NCBI GenBank assembly: GCA_903852755.1
Contig: CAINRS010000004.1
Location: forward strand, 1-55,055
DNA: 55,055 bases
DNA from: an uncultured Actinomycetes bacterium
Lineage (GTDB): Bacteria; Actinomycetota; Acidimicrobiia; Acidimicrobiales; Microtrichaceae
Reading direction: 5' to 3'
Shown piece by piece: positions 9,094 through 16,633 of the stretch (within the stretch, counting starts at the first letter, position 1; each line of letters starts with the position of its first letter). The notes under the pieces are model-generated. The model was not told the origin of the DNA. It searched no databases and worked only from the letters and a program-made list of their open reading frames with translations. Made by a program: the position numbers and the translations under genes.

Positions 9094-9875
9094 GGATCGG
9101 GGACCTCGGCGAACCGGCTCCCGGCCGGGTCGAGCCGCTCGAGCGCCACGACCTCGTCGCCGTCGGGACCGCGGCTCGTGGGGACGTCGGGCGGGACGAC
9201 GACCTCGCACCCCGTGGCCTCGACGACCTCGTCGACGGTGACGCCCGGGTGGACCGACCGGAGCGTCAGCACCGGGATCCCCTCGCCGTCCGACGACGAG
9301 AAGTCGAACACGCAGAGATTGGTGACCACCCGCCGGATCTCGTGGAACCGGGACGACGCCGGACCGAGCGCAGCCGCACGGTCGTACCCCACTCCGCACA
9401 CCACGTCGACGTGCTCGACCACGACCTTCGGCGAGTGGTTCGGCACCCAGTAGCTCGTCGTGTGGTTGATGGTGTTGCCGGGCGCCCCCCGGAACCCGAG
9501 CAGCTGCGACGTCGGCCGGTGCCAGTCGCCGATCGCTGCGATGTTCTGGTTGCCGTACCGGTCGACCTGGGTCGCGCCCATCATCACGTGCCGCCGACCG
9601 TGCCACAGGAGGGAGAACATCTCGCGGTACGGGTTCCACGAGCCGACGACCCGGTGCGCCAGACGCTGCTCCTCGTCGAGTCCGACCGGAGGCACGTCGT
9701 CGATCAGCGTGTAGAAGCCGTCGGTCAGCGCCAGGTGCGGCTCGAACGTCGCCGCCGCCAGACGGCCGCCGATCAGCGGCAGGTTGCCGATCGGGTTGCA
9801 CAGGCGTTCACCGTCGCCGCGGAAGGTCTCGGCGATGGCCACCGCACAGACGTCGGCGCGACGCGGCGCGCTCAC
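9090..9875 (-). CDS. ipdB: IpdB, beta subunit of the COCHEA-CoA hydrolase (CoA-transferase fold)
   Basis: A 261-residue CoA-transferase-family protein. IpdAB is a heteromeric hydrolase that opens the last ring of CoA-linked cholesterol fragments. Diagnostic stretches shared with mycobacterial IpdB (recalled) are ADVCAVAIAE, WHGRRHVMMGATQVDRYGNQN, GFRGAPGNTINHTTSYWVPNH and RSVHPGVTVDEV. The start is GTG 9875, preceded by GAGGTGG. Its upstream junction with ipdA has been altered by a 35-bp tandem duplication: instead of overlapping the ipdA stop directly, the GTG overlaps the TGA of a 12-codon mini-cistron. Confidence 0.94.
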   Translation of the reverse strand: MSAPRRADVCAVAIAETFRGDGERLCNPIGNLPLIGGRLAAATFEPHLALTDGFYTLIDDVPPVGLDEEQRLAHRVVGSWNPYREMFSLLWHGRRHVMMGATQVDRYGNQNIAAIGDWHRPTSQLLGFRGAPGNTINHTTSYWVPNHSPKVVVEHVDVVCGVGYDRAAALGPASSRFHEIRRVVTNLCVFDFSSSDGEGIPVLTLRSVHPGVTVDEVVEATGCEVVVPPDVPTSRGPDGDEVVALERLDPAGSRFAEVPDP

Positions 9876-9937
9876 CCGGCCACCTCGCCCAGCTCGGCGA
9901 CCGCGCTCACCCGGCCACCTCGCCCAGCTCGGCGACC
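9867..9937 (-). repeat. Perfect 35-bp tandem duplication across the ipdA/ipdB junction
   Basis: Bases 9867-9902 and 9902-9937 are identical over 36 positions, with a 35-bp period. Each copy holds the last codons of ipdA (reading AELGEVAG), its TGA stop, the GTGA junction and the ipdB ribosome site GAGGTGG. Because 35 is not a multiple of three, the second ipdA tail is read in a new frame. Confidence 0.95.
9872..9910 (-). CDS. 12-codon mini-cistron created between ipdA and ipdB
   Basis: The GTG at 9910 overlaps the ipdA stop (TGA 9907-9909). It reads VSAVAELGEVAG and stops at TGA 9872-9874, which in turn overlaps the ipdB GTG. Both junctions are GTGA. The peptide is the by-product of the 35-bp duplication and probably has no function of its own, but it may keep ribosomes coupled from ipdA to ipdB. 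Translation is not proven. Confidence 0.5.
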   Translation of the reverse strand: MSAVAELGEVAG

Positions 9938-10794
9938 TTGGCCTGGTAGCCGGGTTCGTCGAGGTCGAGGAACTCGGCCCGGAACTCGTCCCACGCCTCG
10001 GCGGACTTGGCCGTCGCTGCGTAGCGGCGTTGGAACGTCTCGTCGCGTCCGTAGGTCGGCGGGCACTCCGTGAAGTGGGCGCCGTTCGGCGTCTCGACCA
10101 CGCCGTCGACGTCGAGTCGGGAGATGCGCTGCCGGGTGATGTCGACCCCTCCCGAACGGAGCTCCTCGGTCGGGACGACCTGCTCGGTCGTCACGAACGC
10201 CCGTCGTGCCGCCCTGACGAACAGGTCGTCCATGAACGGGTCCTCACCCAACCACACGGCGTTGCCGGAGCGGTCCGCCCGGTGCTGGTGCACCAGCGCA
10301 ACGTCGAGTTCGAGCGCAGGGACGGCGATCAGCTCCTCGTGCTCCCCCGTCGTCGGGTCCGGGTACGGCGACCGGACGGTCGCGATGTGCTCCATGAGAC
10401 GTGGGATGTCGGAGCCCAGTCCTGCTCGGGTCGGCAGGAACGGCACCCGCCACGCCGCAGCCTGGAGACCGAGCAGGAACATGCCCTCGTCGAGCTCGGT
10501 GGCCGTGATCGACCCGGACTGCCGTGCGGCCCGGTAGTGCGGCTCGAGCGGGATCGAGTCCAACGACACGAACCCCGACACGACGTGCGAGGCCTGACCG
10601 GAGCGGCACAGGAGCCCGACGTCGGGTCCGCCGTAGGCGACGATCGTCAGGTCGCGCAGGTCCGAACGGAGGATCGCCCGGACCAGTGCCATCGGCTTGC
10701 GACGGCTCCCCCACCCACCGATCCCGACGACCATCCCGGGACGCAGCTCGGCCACGACGTCCTCGACGGTGGTGCGCTTGTCGGGTCCGCTCAC
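9907..10794 (-). CDS. ipdA: IpdA, alpha subunit of the COCHEA-CoA hydrolase (CoA-transferase fold)
   Basis: The 295-residue length is close to mycobacterial IpdA (about 292). Diagnostic blocks shared with Rv3551 (recalled) are GIGGWGSRRKPMALVRAILR, YGGPDVGLLCRSGQ, GFVSLDSIP, ELDEGMFLLGLQAAA, PFLPTRAGLGSD and GAHFTECPPTYGRDE. The start GTG 10794 has a GAGGA ribosome site 5 to 6 nt upstream. It is the first gene of ipdA-ipdB-ipdC. A TAGGTT hexamer (10829-10834) and a weak copy of the shared operator (10809-10823) lie just upstream, so it is likely controlled with the fadE pair and DUF35-ltp3. Confidence 0.95.
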   Translation of the reverse strand: MSGPDKRTTVEDVVAELRPGMVVGIGGWGSRRKPMALVRAILRSDLRDLTIVAYGGPDVGLLCRSGQASHVVSGFVSLDSIPLEPHYRAARQSGSITATELDEGMFLLGLQAAAWRVPFLPTRAGLGSDIPRLMEHIATVRSPYPDPTTGEHEELIAVPALELDVALVHQHRADRSGNAVWLGEDPFMDDLFVRAARRAFVTTEQVVPTEELRSGGVDITRQRISRLDVDGVVETPNGAHFTECPPTYGRDETFQRRYAATAKSAEAWDEFRAEFLDLDEPGYQAKVAELGEVAG

Positions 10795-10808
10795 GTCGTT
10801 CCTCTGGT

Positions 10809-10834
10809 CTGACGCTGTGTCGGGCCACAACCTA
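10809..10834 (-). promoter_or_regulatory. ipdA promoter: TAGGTT -10 and degenerate operator
   Basis: The palindrome CTGAC-N5-GTCGG (10809-10823, plus-strand reading) differs by one base from the perfect CTGAC-N5-GTCAG of the other two sites. A -10-like TAGGTT at 10829-10834 puts the transcription start at about the first base of the operator. The same geometry is seen upstream of the DUF35 gene. Confidence 0.5.
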
Positions 10835-10871
10835 GACGGGGCCCCTCGGGCCTCCCAACCGGACGGTCCAC

Positions 10872-10877
10872 TACGGT
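10872..10877 (+). promoter_or_regulatory. -10 hexamer TACGGT for the lipoprotein gene
   Basis: TACGGT ends 8 nt before the ATG at 10886; this fits a leaderless or nearly leaderless transcript, divergent from ipdA. Confidence 0.5.
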
Positions 10878-10885
10878 GCGGAACC

Positions 10886-11482
10886 ATGCACACCACCTCC
10901 CCCACCCACCGTCGGGTCCTCGTCGCCACTCTCGTCGCGCTCACGGTCGCCGCCGGCCTGATCGCTGCTGCCTGCAGCGGTGACGACGAGGCGGCACCGA
11001 CCTCCACGACCGAGGGAACTGAGACCACTGTGGCGGAGAACCCTGGCGAGTCGATCCCGGAGGACACGATCCCGCTGTCGACCGTGCCCGACGACGAGTT
11101 CGCCGACGTGGTCGACGGCCTCAACGCCCAGTTCGACTCTGCAGCTGACTCGTGCGGTCTCCTGTCGGTGATCTTCAACGCCGGATCACTGCCCACCCCG
11201 GCGAACCCCGAGCAGACCAAGGGGGCGACCGAGCTGCTGGCCGGAGTGCTGCGGCGCCTCGCGGAGAGCCCGCCACCCGGTCAGGAGGCGAGCGGACCGG
11301 TGCTGGCGGCCGCCGCCGACAACCTGGTCGCCGAGGGTGAGGCGTCCAACTGGGATCCGCAGACGATCGTCAACAGCGCTGCGATCACCGACGAGGTCCA
11401 GACCGCACTCGGCTCGTACGCCACGGCGTGCCCGGAGCTGAGCGCCGGCGGTGGCGCGCCGGCGACCCAGCCGGAAGGCTGA
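10886..11482 (+). CDS. Predicted secreted lipoprotein, function unknown
   Basis: A 198-residue protein with a basic N-terminus (MHTTSPTHRR), a hydrophobic signal segment and the lipobox IAAAC ending near residue 30. An acidic, Thr-rich linker follows (DDEAAPTSTTEGTETT). The mature part has two cysteines (in DSCGLLSVIF and ATACPELS) that could form a disulfide, and is otherwise helical and acidic. I recognise no domain. It is divergent from ipdA with 91 bp between starts, so it may share regulation with steroid catabolism, for example as a binding protein. That role is speculation from position only. Confidence 0.8.
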   Translation: MHTTSPTHRRVLVATLVALTVAAGLIAAACSGDDEAAPTSTTEGTETTVAENPGESIPEDTIPLSTVPDDEFADVVDGLNAQFDSAADSCGLLSVIFNAGSLPTPANPEQTKGATELLAGVLRRLAESPPPGQEASGPVLAAAADNLVAEGEASNWDPQTIVNSAAITDEVQTALGSYATACPELSAGGGAPATQPEG

Positions 11483-11499
11483 CCCCACCTGATTCGTCA

Positions 11500-11518
11500 C
11501 CGGACGGAGCACGTCCGG
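11500..11518. terminator. Hairpin between convergent genes
   Basis: CCGGACG-GAGCA-CGTCCGG forms a perfect 7-bp stem between the lipoprotein stop (11482) and the stop of the echA20 homologue (11532). There is no T-tract; it could serve both directions. Confidence 0.45.
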
Positions 11519-11531
11519 CTGAGACCGGACC

Positions 11532-12287
11532 TCAACCGGACGGGGGCTGGCGGCCCTCCACGAACGCATCACGCGCCTCGTCACCGGCCCCGGCCAGGTT
11601 GAGCTCGAAGGTGAACCCCTGCTCGAACCGGTAGCTGCGGTTGACGTCGACCGGGTCGATGCCGTTCAGCGACTCCTTCGCCCGACGGATGACGTAGGGG
11701 CTCTTGGAGCAGATCATCCCGGCGATCTCGAACGCTGCGTCACGCAGCTCCTCCAGCGGGACCACTCGGCTGACCGACCCCCACGCGTGCAGCTGCGAGG
11801 CGTCGATCGGTTCGGCCGTGTACACCATCTGTCGCATGGCGTGCTGGGGGACCAGGCGGGCCAGGTGGGTGGCAGCGCCGAGCGCCCCCTGGTTGACCTC
11901 GGGCAGCCCGAACCGGGTGCCCGCTGCGGCGACGATCACGTCGCTGTTGCCCACCAGGCCGATCCCGCCGCCCAGGCAGTAGCCGTGCACGGCGCTGATG
12001 ACCGGCACCTCGCACTCGTAGACCGCCTTGAACGCGGCGTAACACCCCCGGTTGGCCCCGATCAGCGCGTCGAAGCCCTCGGTGGCCTGCATCTCCTTGA
12101 TGTCGACCCCGGCGTTGAAGCCACGCCCCTCGGCCCGGAGCACGACCGTGCCCACCTCGGGGTCGCGACCTGCGGCGGTGACCAGCTCCGCGAGCTCGAA
12201 CCACCCCGCCACCGTGAGGGCGTTGACCGGAGGATGGTCGACGACGATCTCCGTGATCCGACCGGACGTGCTGACCGTGGTTCCCAT
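11532..12287 (-). CDS. echA20: EchA20-like enoyl-CoA hydratase/ring-cleaving hydrolase
   Basis: A 251-residue crotonase-fold protein. It contains DHPPVNALTVAGWFELAELV, the oxyanion-hole region RAEGRGFNAGVDIKEMQATEG, GYCLGGGIGLVGNSDV and FGLPEVNQGALGAATHLARLVPQH, and ends with EQGFTFELNLAGAGDEARDA. These match, from memory, mycobacterial EchA20 (Rv3550), which hydrolytically opens a ring of 5-OH-HIC-CoA and in mycobacteria sits beside ipdAB. ATG 12287 has GAGGGAG 5 to 6 nt upstream. It follows a DUF1023 hydrolase gene by 38 bp on the same strand. Position and sequence together make this call firm. Confidence 0.92.
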   Translation of the reverse strand: MGTTVSTSGRITEIVVDHPPVNALTVAGWFELAELVTAAGRDPEVGTVVLRAEGRGFNAGVDIKEMQATEGFDALIGANRGCYAAFKAVYECEVPVISAVHGYCLGGGIGLVGNSDVIVAAAGTRFGLPEVNQGALGAATHLARLVPQHAMRQMVYTAEPIDASQLHAWGSVSRVVPLEELRDAAFEIAGMICSKSPYVIRRAKESLNGIDPVDVNRSYRFEQGFTFELNLAGAGDEARDAFVEGRQPPSG

Positions 12288-12325
12288 GCGTGCTCCCTCG
12301 ATCCCCGCGCACCCCGCGGGCGGCG

Positions 12326-13252
12326 TCAGGACCGTACCGGCTCCCCGGCCAGGTCGGCGAGACGTCCGAGCAGCAGCGGGTCGCGGAAGTAGGCGCTGTG
12401 CCCGGTGGCGGCCGTGGGGAGTCGCTCGGCCACGGCGAGCGGGTCCGGGCCGTACAGCGGACCGGCGAGGAGCGGCACCACACCGATCGGATCGTCGGAC
12501 GCCCGGACGGCGAACACACGCACGTCGGGGCGACCCACCACCCGCCCGGCGTCCGGGAGACCGATCCCGGGGGCACCGACGAGCACCGCGACGTCGGCCC
12601 GGGCGCCGGCGGCCACCGCCCGACCGGCCACCACCCCGCCGTAGCTGTGACCAACCAGCACCACGCGGGCGACCGGCGGCACCCGGTCGGGTCGCCGCAG
12701 GTGCGCCAGGTCTGCCACGAGTCGCTCGGCACCCCGGTCGGCGGGGCGCGGGCTGATGGCGCCGGCCACGGTGTCGGGCGGGTCGTACCCGAGCCAGGCG
12801 ACCACCGCGAGCGAGGTCGCCGCAGGTGCGATCGCGGCGTGCAGCCGTTCGGCGTCCGCGGCGAGCGCACCCAGGTCGCCGCCGTCGGTGCCCACGCCCG
12901 GGATGAGCACGACCAGCGTCTCGGCGTCGGCCGGCCCCACCCGGTGGACGAAGCGACCGTCGCCCGCCGGGTCCGCCCACACCGTCGAGGCGACCGGTGC
13001 TGCGGCGGAGGCCGCCCGCTGTTGGCGGGCCTGCACCACCAGGTCGGTCGCGATCGACTCGAGCAACGCAGCGGCCCGCGATGCCGGCAGGACGACCAGA
13101 CGCTCGTGGTCGGCGGCGAAGCGCACGGCGTCCGGCCCCGTCCACGACACATCCAGCCGGAGTGGACGGTGCCGGGCACGGAGTCGGTCGGCGAGCAGCC
13201 GGTGGGCCCGGGCCAGGTCGTCGAGCGCATCCGGATCGGCACCGAGCAGCAC
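12326..13252 (-). CDS. DUF1023-type alpha/beta hydrolase
   Basis: A 308-residue protein. The first ~110 residues are Ala/Arg-rich and helical (LARAHRLLADRL..., SRAAALLESIATDLVVQARQQR), like the helical region preceding DUF1023 domains. The catalytic part contains ETLVVLIPGVGTDGGDL, the nucleophile elbow VVLVGHSYGGVVAGR (Ser in GHSYGG), and DVAVLVGAPGIGLPD. A probable catalytic His lies in TGHSAYFRDP near the C-terminus. The GTG 13252 start is supported by TACGGT ending 7 nt upstream. DUF1023 proteins often accompany WXG100/ESX-like systems, and none is visible here. It is the first gene of the unit that includes the echA20 homologue. Substrate unknown. Confidence 0.85.
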   Translation of the reverse strand: MLLGADPDALDDLARAHRLLADRLRARHRPLRLDVSWTGPDAVRFAADHERLVVLPASRAAALLESIATDLVVQARQQRAASAAAPVASTVWADPAGDGRFVHRVGPADAETLVVLIPGVGTDGGDLGALAADAERLHAAIAPAATSLAVVAWLGYDPPDTVAGAISPRPADRGAERLVADLAHLRRPDRVPPVARVVLVGHSYGGVVAGRAVAAGARADVAVLVGAPGIGLPDAGRVVGRPDVRVFAVRASDDPIGVVPLLAGPLYGPDPLAVAERLPTAATGHSAYFRDPLLLGRLADLAGEPVRS

Positions 13253-13259
13253 CCGGGCG

Positions 13260-13311
13260 ACCGTACGGCCGCCCGCACGGCGTGTCAGCGGGGCGGACGG
13301 CCCGGTAGGGT
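13260..13311. promoter_or_regulatory. Divergent leaderless promoters (DUF1023 hydrolase / SDR)
   Basis: On the minus strand TACGGT (13260-13265) ends 7 nt before GTG 13252. On the plus strand TAGGGT (13306-13311) ends 8 nt before GTG 13320. Both transcripts should start at or next to their start codons. Confidence 0.55.
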
Positions 13312-13319
13312 CGCCAGCC

Positions 13320-14114
13320 GTGACCGACCACGACGTGCTCGACCACACCGGACAGGTCCTCGTGGTGACGGGCGGGACCAAGGGGATCGGGCGGGTACTG
13401 GTCCAGCGGTTCCTCGACTGGGGTGCCGAGGTGGTCACCTGCGGTCGCACCGAACCCGAGGAGCTACCGTCGTCACAGGGGCGGACGGCGTCGTTCGTCG
13501 CCGCCGACGTCCGCGATCCGGAGCAGGCCGCAGCCGTGGTCGACGCCGCCGTCGAGCAGCACGGCCGCCTCGACGCCGTGGTCAACAACGCAGGTGGCGC
13601 ACCCGCCGCCGACGCAGCGACGGCCTCGCCGCGGTTCAGCGAGTCGATCATCCGCCTGAACCTGCTCGCACCGCTGCACGTGGCGCAACGGGCGCACCAC
13701 CACTTCCTCGCCGGCGCCGCCGGACCGGACGGTGGCGTGGTCGTGAACATCGCGTCGGTGTCGGCCACCCGGCCGTCACCGGGCACCGCCGCCTACGGCG
13801 CCGCCAAGGCCGGGCTCGTCAACCTGACGCAGTCGCTCGCCGTCGAGTGGGCGCCCACGACCAGGGTGGTGGCCGTCATCGCCGGCCTCATCGCCACCGA
13901 GCAGGCCGAACTGCACTACGGCGACGCCGAGGCGCAGGCCCGGGTGGCGGCGACGATCCCCGCCGGTCGGCTCGGGACCCCTGAGGACCTGGCGCAGGCG
14001 TGCCGCTGGCTCACCTCACCGCTGGCGTCGTACGTCAGCGGTTCGGCGTTGTGGGTCCACGGAGCGGGTGAACGCCCGGCGTTCCTCGGCGCCGTCGAGG
14101 ACCCGTCCGGCTAG
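13320..14114 (+). CDS. Short-chain dehydrogenase/reductase (Rv3549c-like)
   Basis: A 264-residue classical SDR. The NAD(P) motif is VVTGGTKGIGR (about residues 15-25), followed by VNNAGG, the catalytic Ser in NIASVSATRPSPG and the YGAAK active-site Tyr/Lys pair. The C-terminal block ASYVSGSALWVHGAGERPAFL resembles the SDR next to echA20 and ipdAB in mycobacteria (Rv3549c family, from memory). It is probably a hydroxyacyl-CoA or hydroxysteroid-fragment dehydrogenase in HIP degradation. It is transcribed divergently from the DUF1023/echA20 unit and converges with the LLM gene, with which it shares 4 bp. Confidence 0.88.
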   Translation: MTDHDVLDHTGQVLVVTGGTKGIGRVLVQRFLDWGAEVVTCGRTEPEELPSSQGRTASFVAADVRDPEQAAAVVDAAVEQHGRLDAVVNNAGGAPAADAATASPRFSESIIRLNLLAPLHVAQRAHHHFLAGAAGPDGGVVVNIASVSATRPSPGTAAYGAAKAGLVNLTQSLAVEWAPTTRVVAVIAGLIATEQAELHYGDAEAQARVAATIPAGRLGTPEDLAQACRWLTSPLASYVSGSALWVHGAGERPAFLGAVEDPSG

Positions 14115-15010
14115 GACAGCCCGAGCGCGGCCGCCAGGTCGCGCCACTCGGTCCGGGGCAGGTACAGCTGGTCCGCACCGAGCACCTGCACGCACACGTG
14201 GTCGGCGCCGGCGTCGAGGTGGGCCTGGATGCGCGCCAACGCGTCGTCCATGGTCCCCCACGCCACGATCGCGTCGACCACCCGGTCCGACCCACCGTCG
14301 GCGAGCTCCTCCTCGGTGAATCCGAGCCGGATCAGGTTGTTGGCGTAGTTGGGGAGCCCCAGGTAGATGGCCATGTTCGCCCGGGCAGTGGCGCGGGCCG
14401 AGACCGGATCGGTGTCGAGCACGACCATCTGCTCCACCGCCAGCAGCGGCTCGGGCCCCATCGTCTCCCGGGCGATGGCCGTGTGCTCCGGTGGCACGAA
14501 GTACGGATGGGCACCGGCGGTGCGTTCGGCGGCGAGCCGCAGCATCTTCGGACCGAGCGCCGCGAGCACCATCTGCGCCGGAGGGTCGCCGACCGGGGCG
14601 AAGAACAGCGACTCGTCCATCCGGTCGAGGTACTCGACCATCCCGGTGTACGGCTTGGTCCACTCGACCTTGCGGATCCCGGCGACCAGGTGGGCGTGGC
14701 TGACACCGAGACCCAACAGGAACCGTCCGGGGTACGCCTCGTTCAGGGTCTGCATCCCGGCGTTGCACGTCAGCGGGTCACGGCCGTAGCGGTTCACGAT
14801 CCCGGTGGCCACGACGAGCGACTCCGTCGCGTCGAGCAGGAACGACGAGTGGACGAACGGCTCCCGGAAGATGGTCTCGGGGATCCACACCGCACCGAAA
14901 CCGAGTTCCTCGATCTCGGCGGCGCACTCCCTGGCGAGCGACGACGGCTGGGCGTCGAGCGCCCCCGTCCAGATGCCGTAGGTGCCGATGTCGACGTGGG
15001 GGTTCTGCAT
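14111..15010 (-). CDS. F420-dependent LLM-class oxidoreductase (TIGR03620-like)
   Basis: A 299-residue luciferase-like TIM-barrel protein. Features include GTYGIWTGAL, ECAAEIEELGFGAVWIPE, VATGIVNRYGRDP, RFLLGLGVSHAHLV, the family-typical VEYLDRMDESLF, VLAALGPKMLRLAAERTAGAHPYFV, and a C-terminal DHVCVQVLG. The family normally uses coenzyme F420 for hydride transfer; a flavin-dependent reaction cannot be excluded. ATG 15010 has a TAGGGT hexamer ending 6 nt upstream, so it can be transcribed leaderless apart from the AP-superfamily gene 26 bp upstream. Its placement amid steroid-type genes suggests reduction of a steroid or related intermediate, but the substrate is unknown. Confidence 0.88.
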   Translation of the reverse strand: MQNPHVDIGTYGIWTGALDAQPSSLARECAAEIEELGFGAVWIPETIFREPFVHSSFLLDATESLVVATGIVNRYGRDPLTCNAGMQTLNEAYPGRFLLGLGVSHAHLVAGIRKVEWTKPYTGMVEYLDRMDESLFFAPVGDPPAQMVLAALGPKMLRLAAERTAGAHPYFVPPEHTAIARETMGPEPLLAVEQMVVLDTDPVSARATARANMAIYLGLPNYANNLIRLGFTEEELADGGSDRVVDAIVAWGTMDDALARIQAHLDAGADHVCVQVLGADQLYLPRTEWRDLAAALGLS

Positions 15011-15016
15011 CAGCGA

Positions 15017-15022
15017 ACCCTA
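15017..15022 (-). promoter_or_regulatory. -10 hexamer TAGGGT for the LLM gene
   Basis: TAGGGT ends 6 nt before ATG 15010; leaderless geometry. Confidence 0.5.
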
Positions 15023-15036
15023 CGACGCCCCGGCCC

Positions 15037-16587
15037 TCAGCGCTCCGCCCCGGCGCCCGGGTCGAGGTAGAGGAAGCCGAACGCCTCGTCCCGGACGTCG
15101 AGGCCGGCCGCACGCAGCGCCGGACTCCAGTCACCGTCGACCCCCGGCTGGGACTCCTCCATGCCGTGGTCGGCGCACAGGAACACCGCGGTCCGCTCGA
15201 GCACGCCTCGGCGCTCGAGCGCACCGAGGACCTCACCGATGCGCCCGTCGGTGTCGCGCACCGACGCCCGGGCGATCTCGGAGTGCGGCCCACCCTCGTG
15301 GAACGCCGAGTCCGTGAGCGAGCAGTTGATCCACATGAACCGCGGCAGCGGGTAGTCGGTGTCGAGGTACCGGCCCTCGATGATGCCGACCGCCTGGGTG
15401 ACACCGTGGTGGTCGACCTGGGTGAAGAGGGCGTAGTCCTTGACGGGTCGGACGAACATCTCGGTGGCGTGCGGCAGCCCCTCGGCCGACTTCGGGAACG
15501 GGACCCTGACACCCCGGCGCATGAGGTCGAACGTCGAGTAGACGGCGCCCGGATCGGCCGGTTCGTTGATCGAGACCGTGAACGCGTCGGGCTCGGCCCG
15601 ACGGATCGCCGCGTGGATGCTGTCGGTCCCGGGAGCGAGCGGGTCCATGGCGCTGACCCAGGTCGCCGGCGAGTTGGTCACGACCTGCTGTTGCAGCGAA
15701 CGGTCCCACCAGGCGTTGTGGAGGATCCCGTGGTGCCCCGGGTGCCTGCCCGTGAGCACCGTCGTGTGGTTCGGGAGGGTGACCGTGGGCAACGACGACA
15801 CGATGCCGTTGCGCAGCGTCGACCCCTCGGCCATGAGCCGGGCGACGTTGGGCGCCTCGCCCGAGGCCGCCATCTCGTAGAGCACGTTCGGGTTGCAGCC
15901 GTCGAGCAGGAAACCGACCACAAGGTCCGGTCGCTCCGTCGGGTCGAGCAGGTCGACCAGCACGTCACCGTCCTGGGCCCGCAGGTGCGCGTCGGGCCGG
16001 TGACGCCCGTCCAGCCCGGTGCCGCCGATCGGGTCGAGGCCGAGCAGGGCCAGGACGGTCGGTGCGATGTCGACGAGCTGTGCGGGGACGTCGGTCATGC
16101 CGAGCCGGGCGGCACCGGGACCGGAGATGATGAACGGTGCCCGGCACTGCACGCTGGCCAGCGAGCCGTGCTCGCCGATGTGCCCGCCGAGCGACGCCCA
16201 GTGGTGCGCCGAGGTGTGGACGACGCACAGGTCGGGTGCGGCCGGGTGGTCGAACAGCTGGGCCACCTGCTCGTAGGCGAACGGGTAGGCGTTGGCGGTG
16301 CGGTGCGGGAACCGGTTGGCGAGCTCCTCGGCGAGCGGTGCGAACCGGTCCCGGGCCTGGTCGCCGAGCGGGTTCCGACCACGGACCTCGAGCTCGTGGA
16401 ACTCCCAGTCGTGGGACGGACCATCGGTGACACGCCGCTCGAAACGGACCGATCCGTCGGGTGCGTGGGCCTCGTAGGCGCCGTCGCGTTCGAGCAGGAC
16501 CATCTCGACGATCGGATCGAGCGCCGAGTCGCACAGCACCGACAGCGCGGTGTCGACGGAGTCCGGCTCGACGGTCGGGGACGCCAC
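15037..16587 (-). CDS. Alkaline-phosphatase-superfamily protein with apparently permuted domain order
   Basis: A 516-residue protein of the nucleotide pyrophosphatase/phosphodiesterase type. Residues ~215-500 carry the usual early and middle motifs: LVVGFLLDGCNPN (metal Asp), SSLPTVTLPNHTTVLTGRHPG (Thr nucleophile), SLTDSAFHEGGPH (Asp/His ligands) and VFLCADHGMEE (Asp-His pair). The motifs that normally follow these are instead in the first ~200 residues: GHIGEHGSLASVQ, APFIISGPGAARLG and DIAPTVLALLGLDP. The last metal-binding His would thus come from the N-terminus. There is no signal peptide. The GTG 16587 start follows TAGCCT by 6 nt. A hydrolytic role on a phosphodiester or phosphonate is expected; the substrate is unknown. 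Confidence 0.82.
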   Translation of the reverse strand: MASPTVEPDSVDTALSVLCDSALDPIVEMVLLERDGAYEAHAPDGSVRFERRVTDGPSHDWEFHELEVRGRNPLGDQARDRFAPLAEELANRFPHRTANAYPFAYEQVAQLFDHPAAPDLCVVHTSAHHWASLGGHIGEHGSLASVQCRAPFIISGPGAARLGMTDVPAQLVDIAPTVLALLGLDPIGGTGLDGRHRPDAHLRAQDGDVLVDLLDPTERPDLVVGFLLDGCNPNVLYEMAASGEAPNVARLMAEGSTLRNGIVSSLPTVTLPNHTTVLTGRHPGHHGILHNAWWDRSLQQQVVTNSPATWVSAMDPLAPGTDSIHAAIRRAEPDAFTVSINEPADPGAVYSTFDLMRRGVRVPFPKSAEGLPHATEMFVRPVKDYALFTQVDHHGVTQAVGIIEGRYLDTDYPLPRFMWINCSLTDSAFHEGGPHSEIARASVRDTDGRIGEVLGALERRGVLERTAVFLCADHGMEESQPGVDGDWSPALRAAGLDVRDEAFGFLYLDPGAGAER

Positions 16588-16593
16588 GGGCGG

Positions 16594-16599
16594 AGGCTA
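16594..16599 (-). promoter_or_regulatory. -10 hexamer TAGCCT for the AP-superfamily gene
   Basis: TAGCCT ends 6 nt before GTG 16587; leaderless geometry. Confidence 0.5.
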
Positions 16600-16633
16600 C
16601 CGCTGCGGAACGGGGTCCGGAAGCGCCGTCCGG

